Source: Deroplatys truncata (lineage: Eukaryota; Arthropoda; Insecta; Mantodea; Mantidae). Taken from it: a stretch of DNA of 64,000 nucleotides. The DNA lies in the NCBI GenBank assembly GCA_030765065.1, contig CM060990.1, forward strand, positions 7,250,001 to 7,314,000. Direction: 5' to 3'. The translations under genes were made by a program, and so were the position numbers. The notes under the pieces are model-generated. The model made no database searches. It saw nothing but the letters and a program-made list of their open reading frames with translations, and was not told the origin of the DNA. Shown here piece by piece: positions 1 to 13,205 of this stretch. Within the stretch, counting starts at the first letter, position 1, and every line of letters begins with the position of its first letter.

Positions 1-614
1 TACAGAGCGCAAGCCACCAGCCTCCAGGGTCCCCGGAGCAGAGTCTCACTCTGAGGAGAGACCTAACTGAACTGTACCGCAGCGACGCCAGGGAAGAAAC
101 TTGTACAGAGCGCAAGCCACCACCCTCCAGGGTCCCCGGAGCAGAGTCCCACTCTGAGGAAAGACCTAACTGAACTGTACCGCAGCGACACCAGGGAAGA
201 AACTTGTACAGAGCGCAAGCCACCAGCCTCCAGGGTCCCCCGGAGCAGAGTCCCACTCTGAGGAGAGACCTAACTGAACTGTACCGCAGCGACGCCAGGG
301 AAGAAACTTGTACAGAGCGCAAGCCACCAGCCTCCAGGGTCCCCGGAGCAGAGTCCCACTCTGAGGAGAGACCTAACTGAACTGTACCGCAGCGACGCCA
401 GGGAAGAAACTTGTACAGAGCGCAATCCACCAGCCTCCAGGGTCCCCCGGAGCAGAGTCCCACTCTGAGGAGAGACCTAATTGAACTGTACCGCAGCGAC
501 GCCAGGGAAGAAACTTGTACAGAGCGCAAGCCACCAGCCTCCAGGGTCCCCGGAGCAGAGTCCCACTCTGAGGAGAAACCTAACTTAACTGTACCGCAGC
601 GACGCCAGGGAAGA
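1..614. repeat. 103-bp tandem minisatellite, about six copies
   Basis: Units starting TACAGAGCGC recur at 1, 104, 207, 311, 414 and 517, a spacing of 103 bp (one 104). Copies differ by a few bases, such as a CCC/CCCC run and single substitutions. The array is cut by the window start. The same 103-bp segment occurs once inside the SINE copy at 58240-58605, so the array is an internal expansion of SINE-tail sequence. Open frames across it are an effect of the repeat and not genes. Confidence 0.95.
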
Positions 615-785
615 TGATGGGTACAGAAAATGAGAGAAAGCGGAGTCGTGGTAGAATATGAACCACCCCAGCATTCGCCTGGCGATCAGGGGAAACCACG
701 AAAAACCCATTGAACAGAGTGGACGGTCGTCGGGGATCGATCCCAGGACCTCCCGAATTCGGGTCACAGACGTAACCGCTCGGTT
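615..785 (-). mobile_element. tRNA-derived SINE, head portion (VNTR-bearing copy)
   Basis: On the minus strand the tRNA-like head lies near 780 and has a B-box-like GGGATCGATCCC segment. It is followed by a body shared with 3360-3600 and 58240-58605, including the AACCACCCCAGCATTCGCC and GGGGAAACCACGAAAAACCC blocks when read on the plus strand. Downstream of the body (leftward) the sequence runs directly into the 103-bp array, so SINE and array are one insertion. Three copies in one window show it is dispersed. The exact 5' end and target duplication were not resolved. Confidence 0.75.
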
Positions 786-3359
786 ATCAGTTTCGGAAAA
801 CGTGATATAGTTTTGTGAAGGAAACGATTCTCAAAAAGAATGTAATTGATTGCATTTTAAGTTAGTTTCAATGCCAGGAAAGAAAATAACCTCAGCTGGA
901 TACCTCTTGCGGGGAGAATATCGATTCATAGTTACGATTTGCCATGCAGCTACCCTCTTGTGCTAATTGTGGTCAGATGAGACGACTTTATGGTTAGATA
1001 CTTAACTCATAATTTTGTGAATTAGGACAGGCATGAACAAAGTGCAAATAAGAAATATTTTGATCAGTATAACGTACATTTGAAACTTAAAAGTTAAAGA
1101 GAAATTATTCAATATATTAAAAAATGTCAGTACAGAAAAGAGATATAAGAATATCAGCACATAGCAATTGTATTACCTTTAATGGGATCCTATGATATGA
1201 GTCTTCTCTGTAGCTGATAACAGGAGAACGTATTTCATTAGAACGAACTGGTTTCGCATTTGCAGAAGTTTACTGACAATATATTTAGATGGTGAACGGA
1301 CTTAGAAGTTATTTATCGACTGTATAGATGCCTTTTACAACGTAGTATTGCTAGTTTATTAAACATTCTAAATAAAATACCCTATTCGGACATTCAAGTG
1401 TCTAAATAAAATACAAATATAAGGACAAAACTACAAACCTGAAATAGTACAAAGGCAAAACCATTCCATAAATATGGGTGCAAAATAAGAGCCCATTTAG
1501 TCACCTCTTTTTTTCTTTCTTTCTTGTTTTTGCTTATATGTGCACAACATTTTAAGAATCAAACATTACATTCAATAGTTTTACAAAATATGGTCTTAGT
1601 AATTTATTTGTCTTGTTATACGTGAATGGCCATGTTATAATCGCTGAAGATGAGAGAATATTACAAAGAGCAGCTTATAAATTACAAAAAACGTGCACTT
1701 TTGAAAGAGGCTCTCAAGGAACACATGTAATTTTGGGATTTGGGAGCTCTACACACCAATAACATAACTGAACAAGTAACACACTTCAGGTTTCTTAGCA
1801 GCCAGATATATTATAAAGCGACAAACACGCAAATAGAAGCTAATTGAATAAACCACATAACTGGCATTATGAACACAACATTAAAATAAACTCAGAAGAG
1901 CATCACAAGTAAAATTATACAAGAAAAGGATATTCCGGTGTGTTTATGCACTGTGAAATATTGATTCGAAAGCAGAAGATGAAACAAGATTACGAACTCC
2001 AGATATTAAATTTCTAATAAGTAAAAAAGGATTTCAGGGAGCAGAAAGAATTAGGAATGATTAAGTAGAAAAGAAACAACTTAAATGCAAAACACATAAC
2101 AAATAATAAGACAACGAAAGAATAATTGGAGGGACATGTTGAACGAATGGAAACTGTACGATATAGAATTAATATATAAACCAGCGGACAGAAGAAATAC
2201 ACATCTATCCAGAAGAAGAGACTGGCGGGTTTACATCGGAAATATAACGATGTTATGAAGCGCAACACATGAAGATGTTGGTCATGCTATTAAGGAACGA
2301 AGAAGTTGAACTAAGGTGACATTCAACAGAAGGTAATACTCAACTTTCTAACTGGACATTCTTTAGAATGATTAGAATACTGTCGTTAAGAAGGCCTTAG
2401 TGAACAAAGGAACTGAACTGAAGACCTTCATGTAGGGGTTCACCAGAGTTGGTTTTTGACTAAGCCTGCATCCTTCCCTCAGACGTCGACTAGTGCTTGC
2501 TATATCCTCACCAGGACCTGACCTAACGACCAGCATTAAGCTAGGCACAGTTGTTTTACATACCTTATCAGCAATTGTTGTAAAACTATTAAATAGAGTT
2601 CTACCTATTATCATAATAAGAGTAAGGATGGGATCTCGATACTCGCTGATATCCAAGTATGTCTAGTAGTTTGAGAGTAACCTTACACACTTTTTCGATA
2701 GTTTTATATTTTTAAGTTTTGCATTATTGAAAGTTGAGTTCAACTTTGTGCTAGATAAGGAATGAAAGGAGCCAAGGCTTCCATTATTGCCTCGCACGTG
2801 TCCCTAAAGAGTTGCCGGACTATAGTTCTTGACAGAACTTGACTGCGTTCCCTGGGGTGAATCAATGTAGCAGAAACATGCAGAACAATGGAGGAAGGAG
2901 CAGAGGTACTCATGTAACATGCAGCGTTAACTGACGCATTAAATCACGTTTCTGCAATAGCCTGGCTCGGTGACTCACTCTCAGCCATCACATTTACCTG
3001 CTGCGGTGACCACAACCTGTGAAAGCAGAAACAAAACAAACACGTGAGACAATACAGCGCATTCTTTCCTTCCATTACGGAAGTCAAACTCGGGTCACGA
3101 GCGTAGCTTACAGGTGTACCGTGCAACTAATTTCCATAATATAGACAGGAAGTCCCTTAAAAGAAAGTTTTCAGCACAAAATATAGTTGCATAAAATGGA
3201 AGCAAAGAGATTATTATTATCATTAACCTTGTTTAACAATTGGGGATATGTAACCTATGGCATTATCAAAATAAGAAATACTGCCAATTGAAGAATGTCA
3301 AACAGGAACAACTTCGCAATTGGAATATAATACAAAATTGGTTACATGCGTTTCTTCAC
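786..3359. other. unassigned AT-rich DNA
   Basis: About 2.6 kb with no recognisable protein, RNA gene or tandem repeat. The few open frames are short, lack family motifs and overlap one another. An old decayed transposon could be present but cannot be recognised by eye. Confidence 0.6.
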
Positions 3360-3600
3360 GGAGGGGCCCCCGGAGCCGGGGCAGACCAGTCGGCAATCCT
3401 AACAGATGACAAGGAAGCTGATGGGTATAGGAAATGAAAGTCCTGGTAGAAGATGAACCACCCCAGCATTCGCCTGTCGACCCGGGGAAACCACGAAAAA
3501 CCCATGCGCCAGAGTGGGCGGTCGCCGGGGATCGATCCCTGGACCTCTCGAATGCGGGTCACAGACGTAAGCACCTGAGCCATCCCGCTAGTTTCATACA
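3360..3600 (-). mobile_element. tRNA-derived SINE copy
   Basis: About 240 bp homologous to the SINEs at 615-785 and 58240-58605. On the minus strand the head begins near 3595 with an A-box-like GGGATGGCTCAGGTGCTTA, then a B-box-like GGGATCGATCCC, then the shared body. This copy ends in a G+C-rich tail at 3360-3400 (GGGGCCCCCGGAGCCGGGG) and has no 103-bp array. Open frames on both strands here follow from the SINE and are not genes. Confidence 0.75.
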
Positions 3601-4685
3601 CATGAAACCACTAAGAACCTAGTTGAGCGAACAAGCTATCGTCTTTATAAAGTGAGTACCCAGCACCAAGTCAATATCGGTATCCAGTCCGTCCCATCAT
3701 TACATAATACCAATGTGGTAAATATATCCATGAAGCTCTTTCTTTCAATTAGCCAATTCTCAAAAAGGGATTCGCAATAACTTGTGCTGAAAGGGATCTT
3801 GTTGAAATAGCATGTAGTTTTCCTCAGTTTTCTTACATAGACAAGCACGTCATTCATTAAAAAACAAGTGAATCTGATCAATAAACAAAGTTTTCAAGCA
3901 TATTTTCCACCGGTTCGAATGAAATTTGAGTGGTATTATAGCTAGTGGAATCATAAACTGTAATACATCTTAAAGCATTAAATATAAGTTTTCCTCTGGT
4001 ATGTAAGATTGGATTTTCCACGTTGAAAAGCGGGCAGAGAAGATGTAAAACAGTTTATTGCACCTATCTTTGCGACAAACAATAGCCCTCGTCGTGTGCT
4101 ACGCTATATCAGTCATTCTGGGTTATTCGCTGCGAATAATTGGAGTGCTATAATTATTCCGCATTACTACTGACCAATTGAGTGATATAAGTACACTTAC
4201 AAATATGAGACCCGAGTTTTTCGAGGCGTGGTATTGTCAACAACTGCAACCCAGAGAATGGATACTTCATAATGACATTCAATGTGAGAACCCAACCTCA
4301 AAGTTATTCCTCCATAACACAAACTTGCCCAAAGAAAGAACAAGCTATCGTAATCGCAGCACATGACTTTTTAACAGCCAAAGATTATGTCTACCTGTAG
4401 TTAAACTCACTGATCCAGCCAACATCCATTTCATTTCCAGCCAGCATATCTAATGCCAGAATATGCATATATCTAGCCAGTGAAACCATTCCGGAGGAAA
4501 TAGTAAACAAGAACCCACAGATCCAAATAAGTAATATTTGCCTTGAGCTTAGACCCCCCCCCTGACAAAGCACAAACGAATTATAATGTCCAACATTTTC
4601 CCCGTTGCACGTAATTATATTCCAGTGGAAGGGCTAGAAAATAAAGGAATCAAACTTACATCCAGCACAAACAACATTCGCGCTG
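3601..4685. other. unassigned DNA
   Basis: About 1.1 kb between a SINE and a LINE ORF1 remnant. No gene, RNA or repeat family was recognised. The rightmost part may belong to the same LINE, but it shows no motif. Confidence 0.5.
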
Positions 4686-5290
4686 GAATTTCCTCCCCGG
4701 GGTGCACACACATTCTAGGTTCCACCCAGATGACTTCGGCAAACTTTCAGAAAGTCTACAGATAACTTATGATGGAACAAGCCATTGGACCTATTTCTCC
4801 ACCGACTCTCCCGTCTGCTTGCTGTATAAAGCAAAGGGGCACCTGGCTAAGGAGTGCCAGAATAATGACAAGGAAGGCTTTATACCTGTTGTGCAATCTC
4901 TGCCTGTAAAGGAATATCCTCCCAGAGAAATAGATTTACTGCACTCTGTGCTAATACTAACAATGCTAGGCAAGCTGAAAATCTCACTCCTCCGGCTGAC
5001 ACCCCAGATGTTCGAACTCAAGTAGCGCTGCCTTCTGCTGCTCTTTCTAATGATGAAACACTTCATTTAAATGAGGAAGTTGTCACACCTAACCCCAATG
5101 ATATATCTCAAAAATCAATAAATCCTTCAGGTGTAAGTCTCCAGCAACCCCTGAAAGCACCTTGGATTGATATCACCATTAAAACTTCGGGGATTAAACG
5201 CCCTGTTTCCTCAAATGACTGCACAATGGACACAACTCAGAAAGTGGAAACCTCCGAATCCGATGACTCTTCAAACCAGCTCTAAAACGC
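4686..5290 (+). pseudogene. LINE ORF1 (gag-like, zinc-knuckle) remnant
   Basis: An open stretch at 4702-5025 encodes a segment reading HWTYFSTDSPVCLLYKAKGH followed by LAKEC. This is the signature of the CCHC zinc knuckle near the end of ORF1 in Jockey-like insect LINEs. The second cysteine of the expected CxxC is tyrosine (CLLY), so the knuckle is degenerate. An upstream HPDDFGKLSESLQI segment also fits ORF1. Stops and frame changes follow, and no endonuclease or reverse transcriptase is attached. In an active LINE the product would be the RNA-binding nucleocapsid-like protein. This is a dead fragment. Confidence 0.6.
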
Positions 5291-5684
5291 CCTTAAAACA
5301 GCTGGGAAGCAAATTGTAAACTCCAAAACCAAAGCTAACTCACCCAATGAAAGAAAACAAATGTGAGAAAATCATCTCAGTTTAATGAAGGCCTAGCAGA
5401 TGTTCAAAGGGTAATGAACGACAATCCTAACGATTATATCCTCACCTTTTTCCAACTTAAAAGCTTTTATTAAAACATGGATAGCACAGAAAACATGGCT
5501 TCCTTTGCTAAAAGAACACATAAAACCTAGAAGGAATAGCGCTTACAATTCACAAACTTTACCCAGACTTAAAAAGCAAGGTATACAGATTCGCACTACC
5601 CGAATAGAAGAAAAGGTTGCGAGTTTTATTAGAAGTAAATGACATTTAGAAAACTAGCTTCTCTGCATCAATTAAGTTTCAAGC
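5291..5684. other. unassigned DNA, possible LINE continuation
   Basis: About 400 bp between the LINE ORF1 remnant and the satellite, with no open frame of note and no repeat seen. Confidence 0.4.
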
Positions 5685-8600
5685 GTCGTAACCTAACCTA
5701 GGACTAAATGATATTAAGCAAAGCACTCTGGTATCCCGTTAACACACCACAATAACTTAAGCGTCGTAACCTAACCTAGGACTAAATGATATTAAGCAAA
5801 GCACTCTAGCATCCCGTTAACACACCACAATAACTTAAGCGTCGTAACCTAACCTAGGACTAAATGATATTAAGCAAAGCACTCTAGCATCCCGTTCACA
5901 CACCACAATAACCTACGTGTCGCAATCTAACCTATCGCAAAATTTTCTTAAACAATGGACCCTGGTATCCCGTTCATACACCACACTTACCTAATTTTCG
6001 TAACCTAAACTTGGTCTAAATTTCTGAAGCGTAGGAATCTGGCATCCCGTTCGTACAGCACACTATCTTAACTAATATATGAATTACAACTATCCGGGCT
6101 TTTAGGCAGTGGTCTAGAAGGCATCATGGATACCGACGTTTCGCCAAGTACAGCGATTGGCATCTTCAGGGTGAAGTGATTCAGTGTCTGCGGTGGTCGT
6201 AGTCTGAATGAGCTCTGTACTTGACGAAACGTCGGTATCCACGATGCCTTCTAGACCACGGCCTACAAGACCGGATAGTTGTAATTCATTTATTAGTTAT
6301 GACGCCGGCCGTGAAAGCCTTAGTATGTACACTATCTTAAGTTTGCTAACCTAAACTAGGGCTAAAATTCTAAAGCAAAGGAACCTGGCATCCCGTTGAG
6401 ACACTACACTAATTTAAGTGTCGTAACCTAAACTAGGGCTAAAATTCTAAAGCAAAGGAGCCTGGCATCCCGTTGAGACACCACACTAACTTAAGAGTCG
6501 TAACCTAAACTAGGGCTAAAATTCTAAAGCAAAGGAGCCTGGCATCCCATTGAGACACGACACTAACTTAAGTATCGTAACCTAAACTAGGGCTAAAATT
6601 CTTAAGCAAAGGAGCCTGGCACCCCATTGAGACACCACACTAACTTAAGTGTCGTAACCTAAACTAGGACTGAAATTCTAAAGCAAAGGAGCCTGGCATG
6701 CCATTGAGACACCACACTAACTTAAGTGTCGTAACCTAAACTAGGACTGAAATTCTAAAGCAAAGGAGCCTGGCATCCCATTGAGACACCACACTAACTT
6801 AAGAGTCGTAACCTAAACTAGGGCTAAAATTCTAAAGCAAAGGAGCCTGGCATCCCATTGAGACACCACACTAACTTAAGAGTCGTAACCTAAACTAGGG
6901 CTAAAATTCTAAAGCAAAGGAGCCTGGCATCCCATTGAGACACCACACTAACTTAAGTGTCGTAACCTAAACTAGGGCTAAAATTCTTAAGCAAAGGAGC
7001 CTGGCACCCCATTGAGACACCACACTAACTTAAGTGTCGTAACCTAAACTAGGGCTAAAATTCTAAAGCAAAGGAAGCTGGCATCCCGTTGAGACACCAA
7101 TCTAACTTCAGTGTCGTAACCTAAACTAGGGCTAAAATTCTAAAGCAAAGGAGCCTGGCATCCCATTGAGACACCACACTAACTTAAGTGTCGTAACCTA
7201 AACTAGGGCTAAATTATAAAGCAAAGGATCCTGGCATCCCATTGAGACACCACTCTAACTTAAGTGTCGTAACCTAAATTAGAGCTAAAATTCTAAAGCA
7301 AAGGAAGCTGGCATCCCGTTGAGACACCACTCTAACTTAAGTGTCGTAACCTAAACTAGGGCTAAAATTCTAAAGCAAAGGAGCCTGGCATCCCATTGAG
7401 ACACCACACTAACTTAAGTGTCGTAACCTAAACTAGGGCTAAAATTCTAAAGCAAAGGAGCCTGGCAGCCCATTGAGACACCACTCTAACTTAAGTGTCG
7501 TAACCTAAACTAGGGCTAAAATTCTAAAGCAAAGGAGCCTGGCATCCCATTGAGACACCACTCTAACTTAAGTGTCGTAACCTCACCTCAGGTTAAACTT
7601 CTAAATAAAAGAATCCTGACATACCGTTCATATACCACACTAAACTAAGCGTCATTACCTAACCTAGTGTAAACACCTAAAGCAAAAGATCCAGGCATCC
7701 CGTCCATATATCACATAAATCTAAGCTTCGTAACCGATCCTAGGGCTAAATTTACTTAAACAAAGGACCCTGACATCCCGTTCATTTACTACACTAATCT
7801 AAGCGTCGTAACTTAACTTAAGGCTCAATTTATAGAACTAAGGACTCTGGCATCCGGTTCATATACCACACTGATCTAAGCGTTGTAGCCTAACCTAGGG
7901 TTATAATTTATTATGCAAAGGACCCTGGCAATCCGTTTATTTAGTACACTAACCTAAGCGTCGTAACGTAAGCAACTGCAGCATTTTCTTAAGCAAGGAC
8001 CCGGCATCCCGTTCATACACCACACCAACCTAAGTCTCCTAACCTAACCTAGCGCTAAACTTCAAAAGCAAAGAACTCTGGCATCCCGTTCATATACCAC
8101 ACTAACGTAAGTGTCGTAACCTAAACTGGGGCTAAATTTTCTGAAGCAAAGGACCTGGCATCCCATTCATACACTACACTATTCTAAGCGTCATAACCTA
8201 AACTAGCGCAAAACTTCTTACGTAAAGGACCTGGCATCCCGTTCATACACCACACTAACCTAAGTGCCACAGCTTAAACTAGGGCTAAATTTACAAAGCA
8301 AAGGACCAAGGCATCTCGTACATACACCACACTAACCTAAGTGTTGTAACCTAACTTAGGACTAAATTTCAATAGCAAAGTACCCCAGCATCCCGTTCAT
8401 ATACCACACTAACCTAAGTGTCGTAACTTAACCTTGGATTAAATTTTACTAATCAAAAGATCTGGCATCCCGTTCATACACCACAATAAAATAAGCATCG
8501 TAACCTAGCCTGGAGTAAAATTTTCCTAAGCAAAAGACCTGCCTTCACGTACATATTTAACACTAAGCTGAGCGTCGTAACCTAGCCTAGGTCTAAATTT

Positions 8601-11600
8601 TGAAAGCAAAGTATCATGGCAACGCGTTCCTATGCCACTCTATCCTAAGCGTCGTAACATAACCTAGGTCTAAAAACGTCTAAAGCAAAGGACGTGCTAT
8701 CCCATTCCTACACCACACTAACCTAAAGTTCGGTTTTAACCTAAGGCTAAATTCATAAAGCAAATGACCCTGGCATTCAGTTCATGTACCACACCTAACC
8801 TAAGCGGCGTAACCTAACCGAGGGCTAAACTTATAGTCAAAGGAAATTGGAATCCCGTTCATATACCACAATAAACTAAGGATCGTAACTTCTCCTAGGG
8901 TTAAATTCCTAAAGCAAAGGACACTGGCATGCCCTTCATACTCCACACTAACTTAAGTGTCGTAACCTAGACTAGAACTAAACTTTTAAAGCTCGGGACC
9001 CTGGCATCCCCTTCTTACACCACACCAACTTCAGTGTCGCAACCTAAGCTATGGATAAATTTATAAAGCAAAGGACCCTTGCATCCTGTTCATACACCAC
9101 ACAACCTTGAATGTGGTAACCTGAACTAGGGCTAAACTCCTAAAGCAAATGACCCTGGAATACCGTTCATACACTACAGTATTTTAAGTGTCGTAACATA
9201 ATCTAGGGCAACAATTCTGAAGCAAAGGAACCTGGCATCCCGTTCAGACACGACACTAAACTAGCGTCGTAACCTATCTTAGGGCACATTTTCTTAAGCA
9301 AAGAACCCTGGCATCCCTTTTAATTACTACACTAACCTAAACTTCGTTGCTTAACATAAGGCTAAATTTATAAAGCCAAACACCCTGGCATCCCTTTCAT
9401 ATACCACACTAACCTAAGGGTTGTGACCTAATCTAGGGCTAAATATTCTAAAGCCACGGACCCCAGCTTCCTGTTCATTTACTACACTAACCTAAGCGTC
9501 GTAACGTAACATACAGCTAAATTTTCTTAAGCAATGGACCTTGGCATTCCGTTCATACACCACACTAACGTAAGCGTCATAAACTAACCTAGTGCTAAAT
9601 TCAATAGAAAAGGACCGTGGCTTCCCGTTCAGACACCAGACCAACCTATGCGTCGTAACCTATCTTAGGGCACATTTTCTTAAACAAACAACCCTGGCAT
9701 CCCTTTTAATTACTACACTAACTTAAACTTCGTTACTTAACATAAGGCTAAATGTATAAAGCTAAGTACCCTGGCATCGCTTTCATATACCACACTAACC
9801 TAAGCGTTGTGACCTAATCTAGGGCTAAATATTCTAAAGCCATGGACCCCAGCTTCCTGTTCATTTACTACACTAACCTAAGCGTCGTAACGTAACATAA
9901 AGCTAAATTTTCTTAAGCAATGTACCTTGGCATTCCGTTCATACACCACATTAACGTAAGCGTCATAAACTAACCTAGTGCTAAACTTCAATAGAAAAGG
10001 ACCGTGGCTTCCCGTTCAGACACCACACCAACCTATGCGTCGTAACGTTAACTAGGGTTAAATCCCTAAAACGAAGGTCCCTGGCATCCCGTTTATACAC
10101 CACACTAAATTAAGTGTGGTAACTTAAACTGGGGCAAAACCTTTAAATTAATGGAAGCTGGCATACCGTTCATACACCACACTGACTTAACCGTGGTAAC
10201 CCAAACTTGGCCTAAACTCTTAAGAAAAGGACACTGGCTTCGGTTCATACACCACACTAAATTATGTGTTGTAACCTAAACTAGGGCTAAAATTCTGAAG
10301 GAAAGTAACCTGGCATCTCGTTTAGACACCACACTAACTTAAGTGTCGTAACCTCCACTAAGCCTAAAGTTTTAAAGCAATGAGACCTGGCCTCCCTTTC
10401 ATATACTACACTAACCTAAGCGTCGTAGCTTAACCTAGGGCTAAACTTCTAAAGCAAAGGACTCTGTCATCCCGTTCATATACCACACCACCCTAAGCGT
10501 CGTAACTTAACCTAGGACTAAACTTCTAAAGCAAAGGACCCTGTCATCCCGTTCATATACCACACTACCCTAAGCGTCGTAACTTAACCTAGGGCTAAAC
10601 TTCTAAAGCAAAGTACCCTGTCATCCCGTTCATATACCACACTACCCTAAGCGTCGTAACTTAACCTAGGGCTTTAGAATACCCTGTCATCCCGTTCATA
10701 TACCACACTACCCTAAGCGTCATAACTTAACCTAGGGCTAAATTTCTAAAGCAAAGTACCCTGTCATCCCGTTCATATACCACACTACCCTAAGCGTCGT
10801 AACTTAATCTAGGACTAAACTTCTAAAGCAAAGTACCCTGTCATCCCGTTCATATACCACACTACCCTAAGCGTCGTAACTTAACCTAGGACTAAACTTC
10901 TAAAGCAAAGTACCCTGTCATCCCGTTCATATACCACACTACCCTAAGCGACGTAACTTATCCTAGGGCTAAACTTCTAAAGCAAATGACCCTGTCATCC
11001 CGTTCATATACCACACTACCCTAAGCGACGTAACTTAACCTAGGGCTAAACTTCTAAAGCAAAGGACCCTGTCATCCCGTTCATATACCACACTACCCTA
11101 AGCGACGTAACTTAACCTAGGGCTAAACTTCCAAAGCAAATGACCCTGTCATCCCGTTCATATACCACACTACCCTAAGTGTCGTAACTTAACTTAAGGC
11201 TAAACTTCTAAAGCAAAGTACCCTGTCATCCCGTTCATATACCACACTACCCTAAGTGTCGTAACTTAAACTAGTGCTAAACTTCTAAAGCAAAGGACCC
11301 TCTCATCCCGTTCATATACCACACTACCCTAAGCGACGTAACTTAACCTAGGGCTAAACTTCTAAACCAAAATACCCTGTCATCCCGTTCATATACCACA
11401 CTACCCGAAGCGTCGTAACTTAAACTAGGGCTAAACTTCTAAAGCAAAGTACCCTGTCATCCCGTTCATATACCACACTAACCTAAGTGTCGTAACTTAA
11501 CCTAAGGCTAAACTTCTAAAGCAAAGGACTCTGTCATCCCGTTCATATACTACACTAACCTAAGTGTCGTAACTTAACCTAAGGCTAAACTTCTAAAGCA

Positions 11601-13205
11601 AAGTACCCTGTCATCCCATTCATATACCACACTAACCTTAATGTCGTAACTTAAACTAGGGCTAAACTTCTAAAGCAAAGTACCCTGTCATCCCGTTCAT
11701 ATACCACACTAACCTAAGTGTCGTAGCTTGACCTAGGGCTAAACTTCTAAAGCAAAGTACCCTGTTATCCCGTTCATATACCACACTAACCTAAGTGTCG
11801 TAGCTTAACCTAGGGCTAAAATTCTAAAGCAAAGTACCCTGTCATCCCGTTCATATACCACACTACCCTAAGTGTCGTAACTTAAACTAGTGCTAAACTT
11901 CTAAAGCAAAGTACCCTGTCATCCCGTTCATATACCACACTACCCTAAGTGTCGTAACTTAACCTAGGGTAAACTTCTAAAGCAAAGGACCCTGGCATCC
12001 CGTTCATACACCACATTAACCTAAGCGTCATAGCTTAACCTAGGACTAAATTTATAAATCTTTGTACCCTGGCATCACGCTGATACACCACACAAACCTA
12101 AGCGTCGTAACTTAACATAGAGCTAAACTTCTAAAGCAAAGGACCCTGGCATTCCGTTTATATACCACACTAACCTAAGCGTTATAATCTAACCTAGGGC
12201 TAATCTTCTAACGCAACGGACCTGGCATCCCGTTCATATACGTCACTAACCTATGCCCCATAGGTTAACATAGTGTTTGATTCATAAAGCAAAGGACTCT
12301 GGCATCACGTTGATACACCACACTAACGTAAGCGTCGTAACATAACCTAGGGCTAAACTTCTAAAGCAAAGGACAGTGGCATTCAGTTCATTTGCTACAC
12401 TAACCTAAGCGTCGTAACCTAAGTTAGGGCTAAGTTTTCTTATGCAAAACACGTGGCATCCCGTTCATACACCACACTAACCTAAGCGTTATAATCTAAC
12501 CTAGGGCTAATCTTCTAACGCAAAGGACCTGGCATCCCGTTCATATACCTCACTAACCTATGCCCCATAGGTTAACATAGTGTTTGATTCATAAAGCAAG
12601 GACTCTGGCATCACGTTGATACACCACACTAACGTAAGCGTCGTAACATAACCTAGGGCTAAACTTCTAAATCAAAGGTCCCTGGTATCCCGTTCGTATA
12701 CCACACGAACATAAGCGTTGTAGTATAAACTAGGGCTAAATTTCTAAAGCAAAGGATTCTAGCATCCCGTTCATTTACTACGGTAACCTATGCGTCGTAA
12801 CCTAACCTAAGGCTAAATTTTCTTAAGCAAAGGACCTGGTATCCCGTGCATACACCACACTAAGCTAAGTGTCGTAACCTAACCTAGGGTTAAACGTCTA
12901 AGGTAAGGGTCCCTGGCATCCCTTTCATATACCACACTAACCTAGGCATCGTAATCGAAACTAGGGTTAAGTGTCTGAAGCAGTGAATCTGGCATTCCGT
13001 TCATATACCACACTAATCTAAGCGTCGTAACCTAACCTAGAGCTAAAGTTTCCTATACAAAGGAAGTGACATCCCGTTCATATACCACGCTAACCTAAGT
13101 GTCGTAGCCTATCCTGGGGCTAAATTTCTAAAGCAAAGGACCCTGGCATTCCGTTCATATACGCGTACTAACCTAGGCGTCGCAATTTAACCTCGGGCTA
13201 ATTTG
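5685..13205. repeat. 77-bp satellite array, about 95 monomers
   Basis: Monomers of 77-78 bp repeat for about 7.5 kb. A typical monomer contains GTCGTAACCTAA, CTAGGGCTAAA, TTCTAAAGCAAAGGA, CTGGCATCCCGTT and ACACCACACTAA in that order. Successive GTCGTAACC positions such as 6728, 6805 and 6882 give the period. Two blocks are strongly homogenised, about 6340-7575 (with TTGAGACACCACACTAACTT) and about 10380-11990 (with TTCATATACCACACTACCCT). The stretches around them are much more diverged. No coding capacity was seen. A 250-bp transposon interrupts it near 6080-6325. Confidence 0.97.
6075..6328. mobile_element. inverted-repeat MITE inside the satellite
   Basis: About 250 bp with long terminal inverted repeats. 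AATTACAACTATCCGGGCTT and then GTGGTCTAGAAGGCATC at 6082-6127 reappear inverted at 6240-6286. The inverted pair also includes GATACCGACGTTTCG against CGAAACGTCGGTATC. It lies inside the satellite, and the satellite motif ACACTATCTTA occurs on both sides (near 6060 and 6330), which fits a target-site duplication. An internally deleted relative lies at 18571-18698. No transposase is encoded. Confidence 0.8.

Noticed and set aside
5685..13205. CRISPR array
   Set aside because: The periodic sequence is a satellite: the whole 77-bp unit repeats, with no unique spacers, and the context is eukaryotic.
5685..13205. Telomeric (TTAGG)n tract
   Set aside because: Each monomer contains at most two CCTAA-like words in a 77-bp unit; there is no uninterrupted run.
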